A program made the translations under genes and the position numbers. A DNA stretch of 64,000 bases, taken from positions 44,327,117 to 44,391,116 of the forward strand of contig CM068839.1 of assembly GCA_028554795.2 (NCBI GenBank), in the 5' to 3' direction. Under the pieces are notes generated by a model that had not been told where the DNA came from, made no database searches, and worked only from the letters and a program-made list of their open reading frames with translations. Origin of the DNA: Sinohyriopsis cumingii (lineage: Eukaryota > Mollusca > Bivalvia > Unionida > Unionidae). Shown piece by piece: positions 55,716 through 64,000 of the stretch (the first letter of the stretch is position 1; each line of letters starts with the position of its first letter).

Positions 55716-58700
55716 TCACTTGTAACCACAACCACTTACAAAGTGAAGACTGTTCTATAAAATAAAAGAAAAAAGAAAAAGAGGCTGCCTAACAAATTTC
55801 TGCCTTTTACAGGTCATGCTGGTCGTGTAATTTGTTATAGAATATAAGTCAGACTAAAGTATATGTCGCTAACTTCCATTGTGGTGCTGAAATCACTGAT
55901 ATTTACCATTCCTTCTTCAAACGCAAGTCATAACAGATTTAAGTTCAATGTTTGAATTGTTTCTTGATCATTGTGAAAACTTGCACAATGCTGCTAATAT
56001 TATAATGAGCAATCTTTATTAAGTGCTTTGACGTAGTGGTGAAGTACATCATTTGTCTTTGGAGTTAATTTGTAATGCCTGGGAGAAGTGAGGTGTTAAG
56101 TATATTTAATTGTTTGTTTGTTAGTTTTAAAATTTTAAATTTTTTTTTTACATGCTATTGTAATGTAACATTGTATGCTGGACTTGACCTTGTCCAAAAT
56201 TGAGTTCATTTCTGCTTGACCTGATTGATTTTTTACTATATATATATATATAAAAATTCATTTTATGTAAACAAATAATAGCTTTATTATTCTCTATGTG
56301 TACGCACTTAATATCAGGATTTTTATTCATGTAAAGAAGGAGTAAATATGTTGATTTGGGTCAGGGTATCGGAGTTTCCTAAGTGAATTATACAGGTTAT
56401 TGTGTTGTAAATAAACAAGGCTCATTAGATCATTTTAGAAGGTTATTTTCCTTTAGGTAATGTTTTTCTTATATATAGAAAATGTTAATTGTGACCTAAG
56501 GTGAAGCAGATCTCTATAGAATCTTGTGATTGTGAGGATTTGGTCAGTTGTGCTTTAATATCTAGTCCCTTCAAGTTGTATAATGTTGTGACCAGTTTGG
56601 GCTGAATTTTATTTTCTTCAAATTATTGAATTCAAGTGATTATTTTCTCTGAAAATACAAAAGTGCTCTGATGAAATTCTAGCATAAAGACATTCACTAG
56701 AATTTATAATATATTAAAACCTGGAATTTTATTACTGTGATTCAACAAAAGATTGTGGACACATCAGCACTCCATAAGCTATAAGACACATCATCACCTT
56801 CAGTTTTCGACCTCTTTGGAACTTGTACTGAGTTTTATTCAGGATTTTAAACTACTAGGACTTGTCTGATCAAATTCTTGGATTATTTTGGGATTAATTT
56901 GCAATACCATAAGATCTTGTCTCTCAATTTCACTTTGTATTCTAGGGAAATAAATTAATTCTTAAATTTTACAACGATTATTGTCTTTCACTCTTTTCTG
57001 TTACCTATTTTAAGAGCATTGACTGATAACAGAGGTCATTATTTTCATCTTTAATATTAGTGAGTGATAACTGTTTTCCAGATTTGATTGCCATCATGAA
57101 AAGTTTGTGTCGTTTGTTGCTTCTTTGGATGTTACAGTGATTACAATCTACACACCAAGGTATCATCCATTCACCTTATTGTAGCCAGTTACACGCTTTG
57201 TTAAAGAGTTAATTAATTTATGTTATTGCTGAATTAAGGTTTTGGTTGTTTGATTTATTCTGTTGCTGGAAGAATTAACGACTTATTTTATTCTATGGTG
57301 CATGTGTGCACGCATGCACATAAGCACACACACAGAGTGAGCAAAACCACTACAGTCCTTATTATAATTGATCACCATTGACATTACTATATTAGAACTG
57401 CTAATAAAAAAGGGAAAAATTCTAACACTGGAGGAAAGATTTAATGTATTTGAAAGAAGTGAAGTTATTTTAAGGACTGGATGAAAAAAATACTGTCATT
57501 CATTTTGCAATTCATATGCCAATCTTCAAATGTGAATGTTGAATGATGTACTGCTATATAGAATTATTTAGAAATTTATTATTTAAAAAAGAATTTTAAA
57601 TAGGGAATATAATATATGCACAGTCATTGTGAGTATCTTTATTTCTTAAACAGTGTCAAATTTTGACCATGCAAACAGGTCCTTTGTACAAACCTGTTAC
57701 TGAAGACCACTTTTTGTTGGCAGATGGGGCGGTCTCTCGGGACAGGTTTTGACACTTACAACAATGACAACAACAGTATTGATGGTGATAGTGATCTGGA
57801 AAATTCATGCTGACTCCAGTGGAAACCTGGATCCAGTAACAATATATCGTCTTCTAAGTGTTAAGATCAACAATGATGAGGACTACCACAAATATAATCC
57901 AGGCAATGATTTCCTAAGAGATGCTAAAAATGCATGTCATACTTTAATATACGTAGAGTATAAACTGCAACAAGTTACTCTAAAAAGACAGTTTTCTTCT
58001 TCAGGTCAGTGACTTTGACATTTGACTCCCAAATCAACACTATTATGGCTTAACCAAGTGCAAATCATCCACAAAGTTTAGTAAAGGTAAATGGTGTCAA
58101 ACTAAATTTATTGTGCAAAACAAACAAACAAAAAAAGTAAATGACTGATAAATGTATGGATAGACAATGTCAAAACATCACACCCTCTGCCTTTTGATAG
58201 GTGTAGAACAATTTAAGCTCACAAAATTTCAAGTAATTATTGGGATAATTTAAAACTGCATTAACAGATCGTGCATATTTTTCAAAGTTAGAAATTTAAA
58301 CTCATTTAACAATGTGCAAATTTCCCCTAATACAATAGTTTTTATGATGATATTTTAAAAAATCTACACTGAATTTCTAACATTGGAAAACTGCATTAAA
58401 AAATGGCAAACTGAAAGAATGGGGATCAAAAGGGTAATTTATAATTAGGTCTGGTTCTATCTTAAAATGGGAAAAATAAAGTCTGCTGAAAATCAAATCT
58501 GGAGGAATAAATTTTCCTGATTGGATATTGCATTTTTACACAAAAAACGGAAAAGGAACCTATTAGCATAAATGGTGTATCATTAGTTACCAATAACATG
58601 TGCTGTCAAAGTGACTGAGAAATGGCTTAGGTTGTGTCATGTAAATATTATCGATTCATTCATTTTGGTAGTTTTGTGAGAGAAATCTTTTTGTGGGTAC
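55716..58700. other. CENPT intron, mostly unrecognised
   Basis: Long AT-rich stretch. At 57680-57790 a segment with GTTGGCAGATGGGGCGGTCT and CGGGACAGGTTTTGACACT resembles the terminus of a DNA transposon. A frame starting there stops after about 28 codons. An (AT)n run is at 56237-56252. Confidence 0.4.
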
Positions 58701-58881
58701 TTAGTCTTTTGGATGTGCACTTCCTCATCTACTGGTGTGGAGGTCCTCACAATGCCAGGGGAGGCTGCCAGGACCGAGGAGGGGTCAGCTTCCTTTTCAC
58801 TGTTGGGTGGGATTGAAGACCTATGTAATGCAGCAAACCCAGATCGATTTTTCTGACTAAATGCAACAGAACCAATGGACT
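58701..58881 (-). CDS. CENPT: CENPT exon: linker before the histone fold
   Basis: Acceptor CTTTTTTTTTTGCAG, donor ACTAA|GTACCC. The only open frame (phase 1 in, phase 2 out) encodes a polar Ser/Pro/Glu-rich segment with SIPPNSEKEADPSSVLAASP and GIVRTSTPVDEEVHIQKT. The split Lys codon joins the PRRKK start of the next exon. CENP-T linkers are poorly conserved, so the assignment rests on position, strand and phase. The exon before it was not found. Confidence 0.65.
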
Positions 58882-59070
58882 CTGCAAAAAAAAAAGAGAC
58901 ATACATAGACATGACTGGAAGATGTCTTGTCAAATGAAAAAAATATTAAAACTGTTAGCACATTTTGTACTGTAAACTTAAAAAAAAAACAAAACCAACA
59001 GAATGTGAATGCATAAAGTGGCCATCATGGACTAATTTTATTTCATAACCGTTGAAGGCATAAAACAACT

Positions 59071-59890
59071 CAGGGCCTCTGCTAGGCTTCTGAATTCTGA
59101 AAGTGGCGCTATCTATTTACTGACTGGTGAAAGTTGCAAGCGACTAATTTTTTTAAAGTAAATCTTTAATTTTTCATTGATATAGGCAACTCAGGCCACT
59201 TAATACCTGTTTTCATAATCTGCTGCAGTCAGTGGATCATGTTGGTAGATGAAGAAGACGATATTCAAACATGAATGCAGCTTGCTTCAAGCTGTCAGTC
59301 GGTTTTGAGAAGCAATTCAATGTGATTAGGAGGAAATAAGGAATGACCACAGTATATAAACTGTTGTTTAACAGTTCGCCAAAAAGATTTGGTGTCATTT
59401 GCACGTGTTGCTAATTTGTTTATTGCAAACTGTGAGTGTGAGACGCACTCAGGACTACTTAGAGTTTTAAGGATTATTTACTTAGATAACACATTTTTGT
59501 GGTCTGAACTTAACTGAGTAACAGAGGATGCCACTACAAGGACTGAAAAGGGCCAGAGTTGCTTATATCAATGAAAACCTAAAAATTTACTTTATGAAAC
59601 AAGTCTGTCTCAAGCACAAAGAATATGGCTAATCTAGCTCTGAAAAAGAAAGATTTATGTCCAGTTGCATCTGAGGCAGCTACCAGATTACTTGCTGCCC
59701 CTATTTCTACTGCAGAATGAGAGTGAGTTCAGTTGCCAGAATCTGATCAAAATAAACTTCCGAAAGTCTATGGATATATCTACTCTGAAAATTTAATGAG
59801 AATTTCAATTGATGGGCCCAATGTTGCGACTTTTGATTTCAGGAAGGCATTTAAGAAATGGTCTGGGGGAAAAAATGAGAAGATGTTGAT
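59071..59890 (+). mobile_element. hAT transposon relic, second copy type
   Basis: The left end CAGGGCCTCTGCTAGGCTTC resembles the hAT end at 23125. A plus-strand C-terminal transposase remnant lies at 59650-59885. No right end was recognised, so the 3' limit is that of the readable protein. Confidence 0.55.
59650..59885 (+). pseudogene. hAT transposase C-terminal remnant
   Basis: Across three frames I read LAAPISTAE, then FSCQNLIKINFRKSMDISTL, then ENLMRISIDGPNVATFDFRK. This is the order of the hAT C-terminal dimerisation region (STADCERxFS, IKT-x-RN, LMRI). Several stops and frameshifts are present. Confidence 0.7.
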
Positions 59891-61617
59891 GAAGTGTCAG
59901 TGACATTGACTAAGCACTATTTTGTATTATTAGTCATAAAGAAACATTCTTATTCATTCTTGCTTTTCATATGATATACACTTAACTTCACTTGTATATA
60001 ATGGTACTGTTATATTTATTAAAAATTATTCTTATGCTCTGAAATGTAAAAAAACATGTAAAAAATGTTTTATTGTCATGTTTATATCGATTATAAATAT
60101 AGTAAATATAATATTATGCATATATTTAAGTCCCTGAATGTCACAGAATTAGGCAAAGAAATAACTTGGTTTTGTCTTAAAACAATTCGACTATTTCTCG
60201 TTGTACATGTGTACAACGTTATCTAGGGTGAATGTGTTTTTCCAGGTAAGCGACTGTATTAACATGTACCTAGCCACAGAGATTACTTGTGACGAGGTAA
60301 CATAACTAACATGATACACACGGGTATTCTACCCTGACTTGTACTCACTCTCCTATGGATTTAAATAAGACCAATTTCTAAAAACACACTGGTCGTTTTT
60401 GGATCACGTCAAGGAGTATACACTCTCCATTGTTCTCCAGCCATAGGGGTAAGTGTTAAATTTACATTTTCATTTGATATGCGAAGCTTATTCGGTTTGT
60501 AATGTCTTATCGCGTAATAATGTATTTATTACAACGCAGATTTAAAGTATTATCATATATCTAGAGATTATACAGAAACTATTATTATTACCAATTTGGT
60601 TTTATTGTAGCTGACTGTGTTTGTAGCTGATTGTGACTGTTATTGTAGCTGATTTTGACTGTTGCTGTGATTGTGTCTATGAAGTGTGATTGTCAATGTG
60701 ACTGTGAATATGACTAGAGCGGTCTGAAGCTGTCCGAAGCCGTCTAAAGTTGCTTAGAGCCATCTGGAGGTTCCAGAATATTTTATGCTACATGCTGTCG
60801 ATACGTATGTATGTATATACGTATGTCTGTGCCACGGACGTAGATGTAGCAAATTGAAAAAGTGCTGTATGCTGTCTGTATGTGTAACGTATGACTGTGC
60901 TCGTGGTGGAATCATAAAGGGTGTAAGCGGTCGATAAGAGTGTGGACCAACCCAAGGAATCGTGCGACTGTACAAGGGGTCTAGAAGCATACGTTTGGAT
61001 CAATTGTTGTTCCATTGCATTTTTTTTGTTATATTCATAAGATTATTTTGAATCTTCGTTATGTTCATAAGATTATTTTGAATCTTAGTTGTGTTCTTAA
61101 GATTATTTTGAATCTTAATAGAATTCATATTCGAGATTATGTGAATCTCTTATTGTTATAGTGTAAAATACTGTTTGAAGCATATGTGCAGTCCATGAGG
61201 TTTCTTGGATCTGTACTTCCTTTTGATTTAATATTTTTGGTTTATTTTCGATGTGTGAATGTTGTGTAGAGTGATTTGAGTAAATCGTATGTTGAGAGCA
61301 TGAGAGAATCATCGTATTTTTACATCATATATTTATCATTAATTCATTCATAAATTTCCATCTTTCCCACATTGTGTTTGTCTTATTCATTTAGTCTAAA
61401 AACCCACTCAGTTGCTATTCTGCAACTGAAATTTATGAATTCATGACCTTAAATGGGTCCAACGGCTGAAAAGTGGCTCCAAATTTTTAAATTTGGCGAA
61501 TTTCATGACGCAAAGATAAATATTTCAAAATGAGGCCTTGCAACTTGGAAGTGTTTGGAGAATATGAATAAGTCAGAAACTGGAACAAACAAATTGTGTT
61601 CACAGAATACATAACTC
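59891..61617. other. Non-coding, with small tandem repeats
   Basis: Notable items are plus-strand donor-like sites CCAG|GTAAGC (60245) and AGGG|GTAAGT (60450) without recognisable exons, a TGTAGCTGATTGTGAC-like repeat (60608-60680), and three 35-bp units (61033-61118). Confidence 0.4.
61033..61118. repeat. Three tandem units of about 35 bp
   Basis: TTCATAAGATTATTTTGAAT followed by CTT recurs three times. Confidence 0.9.
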
Positions 61618-61979
61618 ACCCCTGTGATGCTTTACAATAGTGGTTAGACTCGGGAAACATTAATAATCTTGAAGAAAATACACTCTTAAGTGGTCTTGAC
61701 CTAAAAGATGTTTACCTCTTGTTTATAAAAAAAAATTACTTAAAAAATCAGTTTTTTCTTTTCTGTCCCATGTTTCATCACATCATTATCCAGACAATCT
61801 GCTTCATAAGCTATCATTATCAAAACTTAAAAGCTAGATAAAGCTGAGTGGGTCACACAGATTTTAAATAACTTTGGAGTATCAGCCAGGACTGTTTTGG
61901 CTCACCACTAGCAATATGGTCATGACTATATGACCAACAGAATGTTTTGGCAACTTGGCTGAATTCTATTCAGCCAGGT

Positions 61980-62190
61980 TTCTTTTCATGTATTCTACAA
62001 ATGAATCTGGTTCTTCTTATATGTATTCTCATGTATTCTACAGATGAATCTGTTTCTTCTCATATGTATTCTACAAATGAATCTGTTTCTTCTCATATGT
62101 ATTCTACAGATGAATATGTTTCTTCTCATGTATTCTACAGATGAAACTTTTTCATCTCATATGTATTCTACAGATGAATCTGTCTCTTAT
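61980..62190. repeat. 28-33-bp minisatellite, about six copies
   Basis: Units of ATGTATTCTACAGATGAATC plus TGTTTCTTCTCAT, some 5 bp shorter. Confidence 0.95.
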
Positions 62191-62274
62191 AATAACCAAG
62201 GTCATTAACACACCCAAACATCAATTCAAGGTGAATCGATTTATGGTCAAAGTGCCAAAACACAATCCAGTGTG

Positions 62275-62625
62275 ACCACTATTTCAAGCATCAGTAATTG
62301 ACTTTGTTACAAATGAGGCCTAACATGGAAAGCATAGTTCAAGCATCACTAATTGACTTTGCTACAAATGAGGCCTAACATGGAAAGCATAGTTCAAGCA
62401 TCAGTAATTGACTTTGTTACAAATGAGGCCTAACATGGAAAGCATAGTTCAAGCATCACTAATTGACTTTGTTACAAATGAGGCCTCACATGGAAAGCAT
62501 AGTTCAAGCATCAGTAATTGACTTTGTTACAAATGAGGCCTCACATGGAAAGCATAGTTCAAGCATCAGTAATTGACTTTGTTGCTCATAACAAATGAGG
62601 CCTCACATGGAAATCAAGCAGTTAA
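62275..62625. repeat. 55-bp minisatellite, about six copies
   Basis: Units of AAGCATCAGTAATTGACTTT, GTTACAAATGAGGCCTAACA and TGGAAAGCATAGTTC. GTAATTG alternates with CTAATTG in the first units, hinting at a 110-bp higher-order unit. Confidence 0.95.
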
Positions 62626-62736
62626 TTATTCTAATAATGACATCACATGTACAATAGACAGTTAAATTTCTGAGAATAAACCCATCACAATATAGGATGT
62701 ATAGTCATTAACAAGTTTACCGTTCAGTAATTATAG

Positions 62737-62862
62737 GTTACTGCATTTGTATGGGAAAATATGAACGAGTTTTTCGGATGGAATACTGCACGACCATGGG
62801 AGTGCAGTATATCCATCCGACAAAACAAGTTCATTTTTTTCCCCAATAAATGCAGTGACCTT
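62737..62862. repeat. Large imperfect palindrome (arms about 60 bp)
   Basis: The left arm (GTTACTGCATTTGTATGGGA ... CGGATGGAATACTGCAC) and the right arm (GTGCAGTATATCCATCCG ... AATAAATGCAGTGACC) are complementary over nearly their full length, with a short central loop around CATGGGA. It is likely a palindromic MITE. No coding capacity. Confidence 0.8.
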
Positions 62863-63975
62863 TTTATTATCTGCTCATTTTCTTATTCTACCTAATACTT
62901 AATTATATTAACAAAATACACTACAAGAAACAAAGCAACTGAATGTATGCCGTATTCCAAACTAAATACACATCGCAGATTCATCATTATACAACATTAT
63001 TACTGCGCACATAACTCCACCCACATAAATTTGAACTTATTCATGCACTAGACATAACTTTCGAAAGAAAAAGACGTGTCTAGTTAAAATTGAAATTTGG
63101 AGTTATATTGTGAATGAATGTGCATTGCAAAAACTTTTCCATTGGATGTGGAATGAATAGATTTTGCTATTTTTTTTTAATCTACAAAATTTTGTGATTA
63201 TGGACTGGATTTATATGTGACAATTCCACATGAAATACATCGGATTGAAGAAGCAAGGGAGAAGCATGTTTACATCTGCAAATGTGTTTCTGTTTCTGTC
63301 ACTGAATGTTTGAAATCATAATGTGGGAAAAATATGAAGTCTTTCAATTGCAATTATCAAAAAGACACTATGGAATTTAATGCTTATTTCATTTTGAGTG
63401 CAGTAAGGAGGATGTAATTGCACTTATATTCGAAATTACAGTACAATTTCAAAATGTGTAATCAAGATTGAGAACCTAATGACATGACTCATGTAATTCG
63501 GATTTGCAGAACTAAGAAAATACATTTTGAGGAAATTCAGGATGTAAAACTGTAAGTATACTTTTTACCATTCTTATTACCAGCTAAAGTAGACAGTTTA
63601 TGCCTTGTCACTTGCATGTTATTTGTAAGGACCCTTTCTGGTGTCTAGTGTATAGCTAGCATAATCCAAAACATTGTGTCAAAAAAACATTAACGGGGAA
63701 TGTGCCAAAGCAGCTGGTATGTGGCAGTCCACAAAACATCTGCTTTACTTAATTTAATCAACCAAAATCTAAAGTGCCTACTACGCAAGTGCACATGATT
63801 TGTTTACAAATCAAAAGTATTAGTGTCTGCATCCATTGTTTTCAATAGAAAGTAGTTCCCTTATGAGTGCAATATGAAGTTGCGCGCAAGTTCAGTATTG
63901 TAAAATACTGAATGATTCTGACAATGCAAAGTTAACAGAAAAAAGATGAGCATATAATAAAGATTTTTAACTCAC
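62863..63975. other. AT-rich stretch, nothing recognised
   Basis: No repeat, exon or domain seen. Confidence 0.4.
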
Positions 63976-64000
63976 CTGGCTGTATTGCCAAAGGAAGTTA
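63976..64000 (-). CDS. Possible exon end at the window edge
   Basis: On the minus strand, TTTGGCAATACAGCCAG runs into GTGAGT, a strong splice donor. Only 25 nt of the putative exon are inside. In phase 1, which the visible CENPT linker exon needs, a stop codon would fall at the very edge. It is therefore either separated from that exon by another exon or belongs to another gene. Confidence 0.3.

Noticed and set aside
57722-57810. Plus-strand terminal exon reading MGRSLGTGFDTYNND
   Set aside because: It sits in a transposon-terminus-like repeat inside a CENPT intron, and no upstream exon or domain supports it.

Overview
This is a eukaryotic, AT-rich, repeat-dense window. It is most likely from a mollusc or another lophotrochozoan; that is an inference from the long introns, the tRNA-derived SINEs ending in (CAA)n or (CA)n, the many degenerate DNA transposons and the long minisatellites. 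No bacterial-style gene organisation is present. Most open reading frames are chance frames, often through tandem repeats whose period is a multiple of three.

Two host genes can be rebuilt from splice sites. (1) A complete plus-strand gene for mitochondrial ribosome-binding factor A (RBFA) has five coding exons (8797-8966, 12955-12982, 15374-15535, 18483-18592, 28358-29186). All phases agree, giving 432 residues with a presequence-like N-terminus and a 28-nt microexon. (2) A minus-strand gene for centromere protein T (CENPT) has its last four exons here (58701-58881, 54265-54387, 52085-52189, 46493-46613). They encode the C-terminal histone fold and end at a stop. Upstream exons are missing or outside the window.

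Layout: 1-3640 is a broken LINE (reverse transcriptase, RNase H, zinc knuckle) carrying two nested insertions and three similar 3' hairpins. 3750-6480 holds two diverged copies of an unknown repeat and a short reading frame followed by a perfect histone-type 3' stem-loop. 7.7-29.4 kb is RBFA, with a minisatellite just upstream and with minisatellites, a pogo/Tigger element, a hAT element, a piggyBac-like element and SINEs in its introns. 29.4-46 kb is mostly degenerate: a DIRS-type tyrosine recombinase relic, a second Tigger relic, two more minisatellites and a THAP-containing transposon with a duplicated end. 46.5-59 kb is CENPT.

The last CENPT intron holds the most striking object: a 2.4-kb element (48339-50738) with CACTGG/CCAGTG ends, a 3-bp flanking repeat, its own CRE/TATA-type promoter and one intact 562-codon gene for a putative DDE transposase of a family I know only as uncharacterised. 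59-64 kb holds a hAT relic, short tandem arrays, a large hairpin and a possible exon end at the window edge.
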